Origin: Acinetobacter sp. TGL-Y2
GTDB taxonomy: Bacteria; Pseudomonadota; Gammaproteobacteria; Pseudomonadales; Moraxellaceae
Assembly: GCF_001612555.1 (NCBI RefSeq)
Contig: NZ_CP015110.1
Span: 2,108,001 to 2,172,000 of the forward strand
Direction of reading: 5' to 3'
DNA length: 64,000 nucleotides
Below, one piece after another: positions 8,654 through 18,135 of the stretch (position 1 is its first letter; each line of letters begins with the position of its first letter). A program made the translations under genes and the position numbers. The notes below the pieces were generated by a model. It searched no databases, was not told where the DNA came from, and saw only the letters and a list, made by a program, of their open reading frames with translations.

Positions 8654-11131
8654 TTAACTGAGTCTACGCTGTTGATGATATCGGCGTGACATCATCAGTA
8701 TGATCAAAGCCAATATACTCCAAAGGCCCAGACTGCCTCCACCCTGCTTGGTTGCACTGCCTTGACCCAGATCAGGCGATTGATTGAGATCCAGATCTAC
8801 AATCACAGGATCATGATCCGAGGAACGATATGCATCTTCTGCATAAAACAGTACTTTTTGCTCATCTGATTTAAACTCTTCGTTGTAGTCTAGCGCAGTA
8901 GGTTCATCCGCATTGATATGCCAAGCAAACGCACGTTTAACCAAAGGATAAAGACTTGAATCAGCAATAGCGTGATCTAGATTACCGGCACCGCCATTTC
9001 CTGTTGTATCACTCGCCACACCAAACACGTAACTATATGCATTTTTGCCTTGGCCTTTTTTTTCATCATTGAGTAGAATTTGATAGTTGGCTTTTTCAAA
9101 TGCCAGAATCGGATCTTCTTTGGCATAGCTATTCATATCCCCTACCAACAAATAATTGGGTTGTGGCGTTTTAGTGGGATTAGTCGCGATCCATTGCATG
9201 AGTTTTTGTACAGCGGTTAAGCGAGTGGCATTCCAGCAGCCCTGACCATCACTTTGATCTGCGTCTTGAGATGTTTTATCTTCAGGACAGCTACCTTTAG
9301 ATTTCAAGTGATTGGGTACAACTGTAAAGTTTTTTCCGCCAGTGAGTGCTTGAAAGCTTTGTGCCAAAGTCACTCGGTTTTTTTGACTGAGGTCATCATA
9401 AACCACTGCTGCATTGACGGGTTTAACCCGAGCACTGTTGTAAATAATCGCTACTGCAATCGCATCCGTACCTAGTTTTTGAGTATTAGGTGGAACAATA
9501 TATTTCCAATCTTTGCCTAAAGCTTGGGTTAAATGGGCGATTGCACTTTTGTCATCATAGCCATTATTGGCGATTTCCATCAGTCCATAAACATCGGCAT
9601 CAATCGCTTTTAATGCACTCACAATTTTTTGATGTTGTTTATTAAACTCAGCCAAAGAGTTCGCACCACGCTCGGTCGGAAAGCCTTTCTCTGCACCATT
9701 GTCATAGTTCAACACATTAAATGACGCAACGCGAATCTGTTTGGCTTCTTTCGTTGGCAACGAAACTCTTGGATTACTGTCTTTGACAATTTCAGGCTGC
9801 GCTTTGTTTTGAATGGGTTGTATACGCCAAGCCCCGAAACGGTACTCTAAAATGCCTTCGACATTTTTAACTTGATTGCCTGAGCGTAAAGTATTGGCTG
9901 CACTGAAGTTCTGCGGCAACCACGGCGTTCGATTTTGATTGCCAAAGCCATCATCTAAAATGATCTTGGAAAGTTGATTTTGTTTTGCCAGTGCTAACGC
10001 TTCACTAGATTTAGCAGGATAAAGATTGGTGGGAATATACAACCGACCCAAACTTAGGGACAGCTCACCATAGCGTCCATAATTATAATTTTCACTGACC
10101 GTTAAGCTCTGCGGAATTTTGACCCACATTCCTTGATAAAGTCTTGGCACATGTCCAGTGCTATCAGTCAAACTGCTAAAAGGTAAATTGAAAGCTTGCG
10201 CGGTGACTGAATTGGCTTGTTGATTACAGGTTTGAATATTTTGATCAAGCTGGTCGATTTGCAACTGGTTTTGGTAAGCCGTTAATCGACCTTTTAGAAT
10301 CACTTCTTCACCGACCTTACCGCCTTTGATGCTACTGCTGGCAGGCAGGTAAACAAAAATTGCATTAGTCACATTTGTTTTGGCTTTGCTGTCTGGGGTT
10401 TGTAGATAAAAACCAGAAAAACCGTTCTGATAACGATAATCTGCGGTAATCACACCACGAACCACGTAGCTTTGATTTTGAGTGGCTGATTGTAAATCTG
10501 CAATCGGTGTATCCGTGGTACTACAACTTATGCTCGATGGCGCTGGTGGAATGGGTGTTGGAGTTGGTGTTGTACCGCCCAGATAAATCTCAAAGGCATT
10601 TTGATCAGACCACTTTGACCATTCTGATTCAAGATCAAATGCAGCGTTCGGGTCAATCGAGCTTACATCATTGCTTTTTTTAAGCCGTGCAAAACTATTT
10701 TTAAGACTTGAAACCGAACTTCCCCAACCATTGCTGGGTTGTTCACCGACACGACCAAAACGATCGATAGGTGTGCCTTTGTATAACAGCACCAATGCAT
10801 CATCACCGTTATAGCTTAGACCTGCCACTTGATTGACTTGGTCACCGATCACAGCTTTAAGCTCAGAGCGCCCGATCACAAATTTAGCTTTGCTGGCTAA
10901 ACTACCTTGCAATGCAAATGCGGAAAATTTTACTGCTTCACCATTATTAAATTGACGGATTTCATAATCAGCTAAATTGACTGTGGTGGCATCTGGATTG
11001 TAAATTTCGAGTCCTTTGCGATTGGATGAGCCATCGATGTATTGGCTAAACATTAACTGTGCATAGGCAGGAGATGCACATCCTAGTAAAGTGAGACTTA
11101 AGCTTAAGCTGTGTAATTTTATGAGTTTCAT
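8654..11131 (-). CDS. ExeM/NucH-type extracellular endonuclease with GlyGly-CTERM tail
   Basis: An 825-residue secreted DNase-like protein. In order: a Sec signal peptide ending AYA-Q (about residue 24), a lamin-tail domain (about 25-150), a proline linker, an OB-fold segment (about 200-300), an endonuclease/exonuclease/phosphatase domain (about 465-785) with ASFNVLNYDNG, NHLKSKGS, VGDMNSY and SSDHDPVIVDL, then a GlyGly-CTERM tail: GGGSLGLW, a hydrophobic helix and a basic end. Proteins with that tail are known to be processed by rhombosortase and released or surface-attached via type II secretion. ExeM-type nucleases degrade extracellular DNA. The Ser-Asp-His and Asp-Met-Asn catalytic motifs are intact. 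LLGC in the signal peptide resembles a lipobox, but Leu at -2 is atypical. Confidence 0.9.
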   Translation of the reverse strand: MKLIKLHSLSLSLTLLGCASPAYAQLMFSQYIDGSSNRKGLEIYNPDATTVNLADYEIRQFNNGEAVKFSAFALQGSLASKAKFVIGRSELKAVIGDQVNQVAGLSYNGDDALVLLYKGTPIDRFGRVGEQPSNGWGSSVSSLKNSFARLKKSNDVSSIDPNAAFDLESEWSKWSDQNAFEIYLGGTTPTPTPIPPAPSSISCSTTDTPIADLQSATQNQSYVVRGVITADYRYQNGFSGFYLQTPDSKAKTNVTNAIFVYLPASSSIKGGKVGEEVILKGRLTAYQNQLQIDQLDQNIQTCNQQANSVTAQAFNLPFSSLTDSTGHVPRLYQGMWVKIPQSLTVSENYNYGRYGELSLSLGRLYIPTNLYPAKSSEALALAKQNQLSKIILDDGFGNQNRTPWLPQNFSAANTLRSGNQVKNVEGILEYRFGAWRIQPIQNKAQPEIVKDSNPRVSLPTKEAKQIRVASFNVLNYDNGAEKGFPTERGANSLAEFNKQHQKIVSALKAIDADVYGLMEIANNGYDDKSAIAHLTQALGKDWKYIVPPNTQKLGTDAIAVAIIYNSARVKPVNAAVVYDDLSQKNRVTLAQSFQALTGGKNFTVVPNHLKSKGSCPEDKTSQDADQSDGQGCWNATRLTAVQKLMQWIATNPTKTPQPNYLLVGDMNSYAKEDPILAFEKANYQILLNDEKKGQGKNAYSYVFGVASDTTGNGGAGNLDHAIADSSLYPLVKRAFAWHINADEPTALDYNEEFKSDEQKVLFYAEDAYRSSDHDPVIVDLDLNQSPDLGQGSATKQGGGSLGLWSILALIILMMSRRYHQQRRLS

Positions 11132-11335
11132 CGGCGATGTCTTTTTTATTACTTATTGGAATACGCTGAAGATTAGCAAGATGACATGATGTATTTATGA
11201 CAGCTATAAAAATAGATGATGGTTTGCTCAATCTATCCATTTCGGTCATTCTGAAGGATTAAAGTCAAAAAAGTTTGACTTGAGCACCTTAGGTCTTAAA
11301 ATACCGCATTCAAATTTAATTCATTTGCCAAAATT

Positions 11336-12052
11336 ATGTCGAACGAACCATTAGACCCGCAAGTTGTGGAACTAGACAACTTGAACGAGCATCGCGAAAT
11401 TGTGACCTTTATGCGCCGTTCATCTCCTTTGAATACTTCACAACGTGCTGCGCTTGAACAATATGGTCACTTAATTTTGGAATACCCGGTGGGTGACCTG
11501 CGCCAGCATTTTGAACACCCAGAACGCCCACTTACCGTTGAAATTGGTTTTGGTATGGGTCGCTCGCTGGTACTGATGGCAAAAGCCAATCCTGAGCGTA
11601 ATTTTGTGGGGATTGAAGTTCACATTCCTGGTATTGCGCAGTGTGTCTATGAAGCCGGTATGGCAGAAGTCACTAATTTACGTCTACTTGATGCCGATGC
11701 CATTCAAGTTTTACGTGAAATGCCTGACAACAGTATCAATGCGATTCAACTCTACTTCCCAGATCCGTGGCAGAAAAAACGTCACTTCAAACGTCGCTTC
11801 GTATCACATGACCGTATGCCTTTGGTTGAACAAAAACTGGAAATGGGTGGCACCTTCCACTCCGCAACAGATTGGGAACCGTATGCAGAATGGATGCTGG
11901 ATGTTCTAGACAACCGTCCAAACCTTGAGAACTTGGCAGGCAAAGGCAACAGCTACCCACGTCCAGACTGGCGTCCACAAACCAAATTTGAACGCCGTGG
12001 CTTAGAAGAAGGTCATAAAATTAATGATTTTTACTTTAAGAAAATTAATTAA
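11336..12052 (+). CDS. trmB: tRNA (guanine-N7-)-methyltransferase
   Basis: A 238-residue class I SAM methyltransferase that makes m7G46 in the tRNA variable loop. The SAM-binding block VEIGFGMGRSLVLMA, the catalytic-region block LYFPDPWQKKRHFKRR and the C-terminal TKFERRG are all intact and characteristic of TrmB. Length is normal (about 239 in E. coli). The ATG at 11336 is the only sensible start. It is alone, divergent from the nuclease gene, and followed by a hairpin terminator. Confidence 0.96.
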   Translation: MSNEPLDPQVVELDNLNEHREIVTFMRRSSPLNTSQRAALEQYGHLILEYPVGDLRQHFEHPERPLTVEIGFGMGRSLVLMAKANPERNFVGIEVHIPGIAQCVYEAGMAEVTNLRLLDADAIQVLREMPDNSINAIQLYFPDPWQKKRHFKRRFVSHDRMPLVEQKLEMGGTFHSATDWEPYAEWMLDVLDNRPNLENLAGKGNSYPRPDWRPQTKFERRGLEEGHKINDFYFKKIN

Positions 12053-12084
12053 TGATGCCTTGATGTGATCATTCAATAATCCCA

Positions 12085-12112
12085 AAACAGGACTTCAATG
12101 TCCTGTTCTTTA
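12085..12112 (+). terminator. trmB terminator
   Basis: AACAGGAC TTCAAT GTCCTGTT hairpin followed by CTTT. Lies between convergent trmB and the desaturase gene. Confidence 0.75.
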
Positions 12113-12131
12113 TGGCTTCTTTTCACATCAT

Positions 12132-12920
12132 CTAAAATACTTCTCGAATTTCTATATCGGGATCATATTCATCCAGCCGCTTTGCCAGTATATGCAAATT
12201 CCGCGTAGGTACCGCAGGAAACAGATGATGTTCAACGTGATAGAACATATTATAGGTTAGGACACTTTTAAACTCATTGCGCACAGTCCGTGCCATATAA
12301 ATATGATCTTCCGTATCATGATGCACTGTCCACACGGCGAAAAAAGCGGTCATACACTGCCCGATTAGCATCGCACAGACATGATATTTTAAGGTGGTAC
12401 TCTCTAAAACAGCAAAAACTAAAATCAGGAATATGATATTTGCGAGCAACTCGGCAATCATCCAGTTTTTTTGTGTGTTGTTACCTACTTCAAAGGCTTT
12501 TTTATGCAACATCCATGGAAAAATAGGACCAAATAACAAAGCTTGCCACCATTTCATCTTGGCACTTTTGGCTTCAACATCTTCATCTTGCATACAATGT
12601 TGATGATGTCGAAGATGGTTAATCTGCACAGCATGCATCGAACCCAACATGACAATACTTAAAATAAACATCACCACATGGGTTTGTTTTTGAGTAATGC
12701 CCAATGCAAAATGAAACGCATTATGCACTTGTCTAAGTCCCGTCAAAAAGAACATAAACGAGCAAAATAATGCAATCGGATACCACTGATGATAAGCAAA
12801 GATCAGTGACAGTATGAACCATGGCACAGAGATCAATAATTCTGAGTAAACATTTTTTTTATTCAGTTTGACCAAATCTTTCCAGAGTACATCTTCGAGT
12901 AAATGTTGATGCTTATGCAT
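12132..12920 (-). CDS. Membrane fatty acid desaturase family protein
   Basis: A 262-residue integral membrane di-iron protein. The three histidine clusters of the family are present: HNAFH (near 67-71), HLRHHQH (near 102-108) and HVEHH (near 233-237), interleaved with about four transmembrane segments. A further HHDTEDH lies near 201. Related enzymes introduce double bonds or hydroxyls into acyl chains or carotenoids; the substrate cannot be told. It is shorter than typical phospholipid desaturases (about 300-380), mostly at the N-terminus. It is monocistronic. Confidence 0.85.
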   Translation of the reverse strand: MHKHQHLLEDVLWKDLVKLNKKNVYSELLISVPWFILSLIFAYHQWYPIALFCSFMFFLTGLRQVHNAFHFALGITQKQTHVVMFILSIVMLGSMHAVQINHLRHHQHCMQDEDVEAKSAKMKWWQALLFGPIFPWMLHKKAFEVGNNTQKNWMIAELLANIIFLILVFAVLESTTLKYHVCAMLIGQCMTAFFAVWTVHHDTEDHIYMARTVRNEFKSVLTYNMFYHVEHHLFPAVPTRNLHILAKRLDEYDPDIEIREVF

Positions 12921-13063
12921 TGGATGCTTAAATCCTTATTATTTGTTTTAAATATATTTTATTTATAGTCTAAGCATAGCCTTCGATCCACTGCACATAA
13001 GGATCACCGACTATAACTTTACATTGATCTGCACCGTAGGTTTACACTGTTTTTATATCGAAA

Positions 13064-13834
13064 TCATGAATTCCTCATAATTCCATTACTCAAAGATTCA
13101 TAAATCATTTTAAGATCTGGGCGTCCAGCATCTGCTAACATTTGCTGATGCATCATTAAAATATTTTTATCCCCGCGCATGGCAGGTCCAGTTTGCATTT
13201 TTTTTGGATCATTTTGAGTGGCTTTGTTAGCTGTTTCTAAAATCAGGGGATAGAGCAAACTAAAATCAACACTTTTAGCATCCACAACTTGCTTGGCCAT
13301 GTCATAGCAATAGTTACTGAAGTTACAGGCAAATACCGCAGCTAAATGCAGACTCAAACGCTGTGCAGAGTCATATTGATATATCCGCTGGCTCAAAGCT
13401 GCTGCCAATGCATTTAATACCTTTAAATCTTCAGCGCACTCCGCTTCGATAAATAACGGCGTATTCCCCCAATTCACCTCTCGCTCCAAACTAAAGGTTT
13501 GTAATGGATAAAATACCCCAGATTTTGCATGATGCTGAGTTAAAGCCTTTAAATGGGTACTGCCAGATGTATGTACAATCAACACGTCAGGCAACCGCAT
13601 GGAGACCGATTCAATCACACTTGAAATCGCTTGGTCACTGACTGCGATGACCAGCAGATCAATCTGCGCACTGAGTTGTTGAACATCATTGATGGCTTCT
13701 GCATTGACTCGATTTGCCAAAATGGATGCATTGGCAAGATCTCGGCTAAAGACCTGTACAATTTCATGTTGCTGACATAAGCCTTGAGCCAAATGAGTTG
13801 CCACCCGTCCTGCACCAATTAGACTGATTCGCAT
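13064..13834 (-). CDS. Rossmann-fold DUF2520 protein
   Basis: A 256-residue protein with an N-terminal NAD(P)-binding Rossmann fold (LIGAGRVATHLAQGL, residues 4-18) and a C-terminal helical DUF2520 domain that resembles the dimerisation domain of ketopantoate and pyrroline-carboxylate reductases. The HTSGS motif (near 89-93) and the FYPLQTFS segment are characteristic of the family. The reaction is unknown. Alone on its transcript. Confidence 0.85.
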   Translation of the reverse strand: MRISLIGAGRVATHLAQGLCQQHEIVQVFSRDLANASILANRVNAEAINDVQQLSAQIDLLVIAVSDQAISSVIESVSMRLPDVLIVHTSGSTHLKALTQHHAKSGVFYPLQTFSLEREVNWGNTPLFIEAECAEDLKVLNALAAALSQRIYQYDSAQRLSLHLAAVFACNFSNYCYDMAKQVVDAKSVDFSLLYPLILETANKATQNDPKKMQTGPAMRGDKNILMMHQQMLADAGRPDLKMIYESLSNGIMRNS

Positions 13835-13872
13835 GCTACATTTTCCACTTTATTTTTCGCTAGCATGCCAAC

Positions 13873-13904
13873 ATTGAAGGGACGAATCAATTCGTCCCTT
13901 CAAT
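13873..13904. terminator. Long perfect hairpin between the DUF2520 and lipoprotein genes
   Basis: ATTGAAGGGACGAA TCAA TTCGTCCCTTCAAT, a 14-bp perfect stem. It sits 3' of the lipoprotein gene on the minus strand. The T-tract is weak on both sides, so it may act as a processing or stability element rather than a classical terminator. Confidence 0.65.
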
Positions 13905-13943
13905 TTAAACTTGAAATATCCAATTTAGATAGGCTTATGATGA

Positions 13944-14972
13944 TTAGTTAAACACATTGTTGAGATAGACGATACGTTCATTGCTTCGCTGAATAAAGCA
14001 TTTGTTATATTGCATTTCAGCATTTTGCGCATGCATCGACTCATCCCAGTAATCTGCTTGTTTTTGATAGGTCTCACGCTCATTCTCTGAAATCTGATAA
14101 ACGCGTTTCTGTGAAATCACTTTACAGTCGACGTCACGCTTTTCAAACCAATCGGACTGATCTTGTTGCAGCTGCGTTTTTTGTTCATCACTAAAACGAT
14201 CCCAAGTTTGATTCAAACGCTCAACCACTTTTTTCTTGTCATCATCCAGTTCTTTGTTTCGAATATTCATCGCTTTTAAAGCCAGTTCGGTTTGGGCTGC
14301 ATCTTTGACACTACTTTCAGTTTGTTGTTCACGTATTGCTTCATTTTCTTTGAGATACGCTTCATATTGCACAGCCTTGGTGGTAATAAACGCCACCGCT
14401 TTAATCACTTCATTTTGATGATCTGCATTGAGGCTAAAACCTTCCTTGTCGGTTTTGATCACATCAAACTTAAAATCACCTTTAACCAAATCATTTTCAA
14501 TGCTCAGTGGTGCTTCACTCGCTTCTAAATAATCATTTAAGGTTGCATGACCACCCTCTTCGTCACATTCTTCACAGCGTTCATCTTGCTCCAAATAGGC
14601 ATTTTCAGCACGCTTTTGTAAGCCTTTTGGAAAATTCACCACCAACTGACCTTCGCATTCCAATTGAGAAGTGGCTTTCGGGTCTTGGGTAATGGTACGA
14701 ATATTTTTAATGTCAAATTTTAAACTGTCATTAATGGTTTTGACTAAAGCTTCATCTGCCGTATAGTATTTTGAGCTTCTTAAACTTTTTTCGAGTTCTT
14801 TAAGATATTCAGATTTTAGAAAAACTTGCAAATCCTTGATATGATCCTGATTGGTACAACTCCATTCAGCATTTTCTACCTGAACAGTCTCATCTTTTTT
14901 TTGCTTAAACTGATCACATGCAGTTAAAAACATACTGCTTGCCAACACACTGATAACCAATGCTTTATTCAT
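13944..14972 (-). CDS. Putative lipoprotein with LprI-like C-terminal region
   Basis: A 342-residue predicted outer or inner membrane lipoprotein: signal peptide with lipobox LTAC, the acylated Cys being residue 19. The mature part is highly charged, with a CEECDEEGG cluster near 134-142 and a long coiled helical stretch. The last ~80 residues (FSDEQKTQLQQDQSDWFEKRDVDC...) resemble the LprI/DUF1311 lysozyme-inhibitor fold, in which a Trp, an Arg-Asp pair and paired cysteines are conserved. The role is inferred only from that similarity and could be cell-envelope protection. Spacing to neighbours suggests a single-gene transcript. Confidence 0.7.
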   Translation of the reverse strand: MNKALVISVLASSMFLTACDQFKQKKDETVQVENAEWSCTNQDHIKDLQVFLKSEYLKELEKSLRSSKYYTADEALVKTINDSLKFDIKNIRTITQDPKATSQLECEGQLVVNFPKGLQKRAENAYLEQDERCEECDEEGGHATLNDYLEASEAPLSIENDLVKGDFKFDVIKTDKEGFSLNADHQNEVIKAVAFITTKAVQYEAYLKENEAIREQQTESSVKDAAQTELALKAMNIRNKELDDDKKKVVERLNQTWDRFSDEQKTQLQQDQSDWFEKRDVDCKVISQKRVYQISENERETYQKQADYWDESMHAQNAEMQYNKCFIQRSNERIVYLNNVFN

Positions 14973-15040
14973 TTTACCAACCTTATTTTCATTATTTTAT
15001 GCATGATCTGAGCATGCATTATTTATTTTTTTACAGATTA

Positions 15041-15076
15041 AATCAATAAAACCTCAACAATGAGGTTTTATTGATT
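15041..15076 (-). terminator. Terminator of the DUF937-OmpA gene
   Basis: Perfect 16-bp stem AATCAATAAAACCTCA / TGAGGTTTTATTGATT with a four-base loop, 55 bases past the stop of the OmpA-family gene. Confidence 0.8.
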
Positions 15077-15131
15077 GGATTTTAAAGACTAGATTTAATA
15101 ATTAAGTCCTAATCGGAAGGAAAATGAATCA

Positions 15132-16691
15132 TTAATTTACTTTTTCCACACCTTCAGGGCTAACTTCACGTTCAACACCTGTTTCAGTATTGGTTACAGC
15201 AAATTCAATACGGCGGTTTTTAAATTTACCTTCCTCAGTCGCATTGTCTGCCACGGGGTTTTCTTGACCATAGCCTTCAGCTTTAAGCTTACTTGGATCA
15301 ACACCTTTTGAAATCAGATAATCCACGACAGACTGTGCACGTTGATGTGACAAGGTTTTATTACTTTCAGCATTGCCCACCGCGTCTGTAAAGCCTTTCA
15401 CTGTGAGTTGCACGTTAGGTACACGATTCATCAGTGCCGCAGCTTGATCTAAAACAGATTTATTGGCATCTGGAATATCTTTTGAAGCTGTCGCAAAATT
15501 GATAATTTGTAGATTCAATGCTGTCGCAATATCCAACGGCTTGACTTGCTCAGGATTAATACTTGCCAGCGCTTTCTCAGCATCACTAATACTGCTGTTC
15601 ACGGCTTGGCTCATATCCACTGCTTGTTGAACATTCACATTAACGTTTGGCACCAAAGGTTTAATTTGTGCAGCTAGATTTTGCATGGCTGCTGCATCTG
15701 TGCCTTGTAAAGTAATTTCACTGCCCGTCCAAGTTAAAGTCGCGTTCGGTACACCTTTAAGCAATTTCAAAATGCTTGATAAACCATTTTGGTCAATCAA
15801 TTCTGCATGATACTGTTGACTCGAATCGACTCCACAACCAATCGGGTGATTAAACAATTGTTTAACTTCTGTTTGAATAATATCAGTGAAGGTTGGATTA
15901 CCAATACGCGCCTGACACGTCACCAAACTTCCAGTTGCATCTGTACTTAATTGAAAAAATGCAGGTTGTGCGTTGGCATTGCTCATAGCAGGCTGTTCAT
16001 TGGTCGCAACCACTTGTTCTTTGTTATTACAATAACGCAAAAACAAACCAACCAAAATTGCCAAGATCACCAGTGCAATCAGCGGAAACCACAAACTGGA
16101 TTTTTCTTTTTCAGGTTCAGGTGGTTGCGTATAAGGGCTCGATGGTGCGACATGCGATGGTGTTACATGCGGGGATGTCACGGTCGGTGTTGGCTCGACG
16201 ACTGAATTGACTGTGTTTGACGCAAAAGCGCCTGTGGCAGCGCCAGCACCTAAACCACCTAAGCCAGCCAAAATAGAGCTTGCCCATAACGGTAATGCTG
16301 AAGCAATAGACGCTTTATGCTGTTCTAAATAGTGCGCAATCGATCGATCATCATTACTGCCGGCCAAATCTTCTAATGCCCCTAAAGTGGGTGCAATGGA
16401 ATGATTGAGCAAAGACTCAGTTTCTTCTTTGGGTAATGTATGCCCTACAGCATCAATTAAATTGTTTTTCGCTAAGCTATCATGTGGAAATAAATCTGCA
16501 ATTCTTGGATTCAAATTGCTTTGTAACATTGAAATTAAATTGGGATTGTTTTTGAGCAAAGACAGTAAAATGGGAATAAAGCTGGATAAAACAGCAGTTT
16601 TCTCACCGAATAAACTGGCATTTTGATGGGTTGAATCTTGATTTAAAACGATGGGGATCACACGGTCTTTTAATATTTGTACTAAATCCAT
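15132..16691 (-). CDS. DUF937-OmpA fusion envelope protein
   Basis: A 519-residue inner-membrane-anchored protein. Residues 1-150 resemble the DUF937 (YidB-like) helical domain, with repeated short helices. A Pro/Thr/Val-rich linker and one transmembrane helix (about 200-220) follow, then a BON-like periplasmic part and a C-terminal OmpA-like peptidoglycan-binding domain with GFTDAVGN, HQRAQSVVDYLISKGV and NRRIEF. So it would link the cytoplasmic side or membrane to the cell wall. The start is the ATG at 16691 with an AGGAG site; an upstream frame extension has no support. OmpA-domain proteins of this layout are common in Acinetobacter; the function is not known. Confidence 0.85.
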   Translation of the reverse strand: MDLVQILKDRVIPIVLNQDSTHQNASLFGEKTAVLSSFIPILLSLLKNNPNLISMLQSNLNPRIADLFPHDSLAKNNLIDAVGHTLPKEETESLLNHSIAPTLGALEDLAGSNDDRSIAHYLEQHKASIASALPLWASSILAGLGGLGAGAATGAFASNTVNSVVEPTPTVTSPHVTPSHVAPSSPYTQPPEPEKEKSSLWFPLIALVILAILVGLFLRYCNNKEQVVATNEQPAMSNANAQPAFFQLSTDATGSLVTCQARIGNPTFTDIIQTEVKQLFNHPIGCGVDSSQQYHAELIDQNGLSSILKLLKGVPNATLTWTGSEITLQGTDAAAMQNLAAQIKPLVPNVNVNVQQAVDMSQAVNSSISDAEKALASINPEQVKPLDIATALNLQIINFATASKDIPDANKSVLDQAAALMNRVPNVQLTVKGFTDAVGNAESNKTLSHQRAQSVVDYLISKGVDPSKLKAEGYGQENPVADNATEEGKFKNRRIEFAVTNTETGVEREVSPEGVEKVN

Positions 16692-16841
16692 GCTGAGGAC
16701 TCCTGTTATTGGATCATATTTGTTTTTTCTTATTACGCACATCTATACTAAAAGTTATTAGAGCATAGGTGCATTATATTTATGTATATTTTTTAATCTT
16801 CTAAAAATACCGCACGCCTTAAGGTTTTTAGATAGGCATTA

Positions 16842-16868
16842 AAAAAGTCAGCCGAAGCTGACTTTTTA
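16842..16868 (-). terminator. Terminator of pyrB-pyrC'
   Basis: AAAAAGTCAGC CGAA GCTGACTTTTT, 20 bases past the pyrC' stop. Confidence 0.9.
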
Positions 16869-16888
16869 AGATTCATTTTTAATTAAAG

Positions 16889-18124
16889 CTAGACAATAAA
16901 CACACGTTCCACTTTGCCTTTAACTAACTCACCCAGTAACGGCGTATTTTTACCTTGAGATAAGATCGTGTCTTTCGCCACAGTCCACTCTAGTGCTGGG
17001 TTTAAAAGCACCCAACCTGACTCTACCTTCCAACGCTCGACCATTTGTGCAACGCGAGCGGGTGCAAGGGTCACTTTTTCAACCCATTCAAGCGGTTCAA
17101 ACAATCCTTCTTCAATCAGTTGAATGCCTAAGGCCACATAGGTGTCAAAAGCGGTAATGCCCGGTGTGGTTTCAGCGAAGGGTGCCAGTTTGGCAGAACT
17201 ACTCAGCGGTTCATGATGGGTACAAATCGCATCGATGACACCATCTTTTAAGGCTTGGCGAAGACTATTTTTGTCCTGTTCTGAGCGTAGTGGCGGACGA
17301 ACATGTGCAAGTGAATTAAAACCATCGATTAACTGCTCGGTTAAATGCAATTGATGCATCGCCACATCACAGCTGACCTTTAAGCCCTTGTCTTTGGCAA
17401 TCTTGATTAAATCTACAGATGCGCCACAAGACAATAGACCAAAATGCGCGCGCACCCCAGTGACTTCAACCATGAGTAAGTATTTTGCAATGGCGATGGT
17501 TTCCGCCAAAGCAGGAATCATGGTTAAGCCTTGACGCGAGGCAATAAAACCTTCGTGTACGCAACCATCTTTGGCAATTTGTGGCTCTTCTGCATAGAAC
17601 ACCACGGTCATATTGACACCAGCTGCGTATTCAAGCGTGCGAAGTACGACATCATCATCGGCAAAGGGTGCATTGGCATTGGAAACCGCTGTGCACCCTC
17701 CTTTTTTAAGACCGGCCATATTGGCAGGCTGCTTGCCATTTAAACCTTGAGTCTGCGCACCAATAACTTCAAGATAGATCCCACCGTCAAGCTTGGCTTT
17801 TTCCACCAAACCATGAATCAGTGCACCATTGTCTTGCACAATCGGTTTTGAATCAGGCGGTGTAAACACATGCAAAATACCATTTTCACGTGCAGCACGA
17901 CCTTCAGATTTCAGCGTTCCATGTTGCTGTTGGCCGGGTTCACGTAACCGCGCGCACAGATCGACCATGGTCGGCATCAGCCATTTGCCTTGGCCATCGA
18001 TGGTCTCCAACATACTGTCAGATTCAGCCACTAATTTTCCATGTTCAATAAACACAGTTTGCACGCTGTCGGTTTTTTGAATCGGATCAAGAACACGGAC
18101 ATTTTCAATTTTTACAATAGTCAT
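16889..18124 (-). CDS. pyrC': Aspartate-transcarbamoylase-linked dihydroorotase homologue (probably inactive)
   Basis: A 411-residue amidohydrolase-fold protein beginning 11 bases after pyrB stops. The fold is that of class I dihydroorotases, but the first zinc motif HxH, expected after the DL in the MPTMVDLCARLREPGQ segment, is replaced by C-A-R; the other metal ligands are also not recognisable. In Pseudomonas and relatives such a non-catalytic homologue (PyrC' or PyrX) is required as a structural partner of a long PyrB, giving a dodecameric transcarbamoylase. The same role is inferred here. A working pyrC should exist elsewhere in the genome. Confidence 0.9.
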   Translation of the reverse strand: MTIVKIENVRVLDPIQKTDSVQTVFIEHGKLVAESDSMLETIDGQGKWLMPTMVDLCARLREPGQQQHGTLKSEGRAARENGILHVFTPPDSKPIVQDNGALIHGLVEKAKLDGGIYLEVIGAQTQGLNGKQPANMAGLKKGGCTAVSNANAPFADDDVVLRTLEYAAGVNMTVVFYAEEPQIAKDGCVHEGFIASRQGLTMIPALAETIAIAKYLLMVEVTGVRAHFGLLSCGASVDLIKIAKDKGLKVSCDVAMHQLHLTEQLIDGFNSLAHVRPPLRSEQDKNSLRQALKDGVIDAICTHHEPLSSSAKLAPFAETTPGITAFDTYVALGIQLIEEGLFEPLEWVEKVTLAPARVAQMVERWKVESGWVLLNPALEWTVAKDTILSQGKNTPLLGELVKGKVERVFIV

Positions 18125-18135
18125 GACTTAATTCC

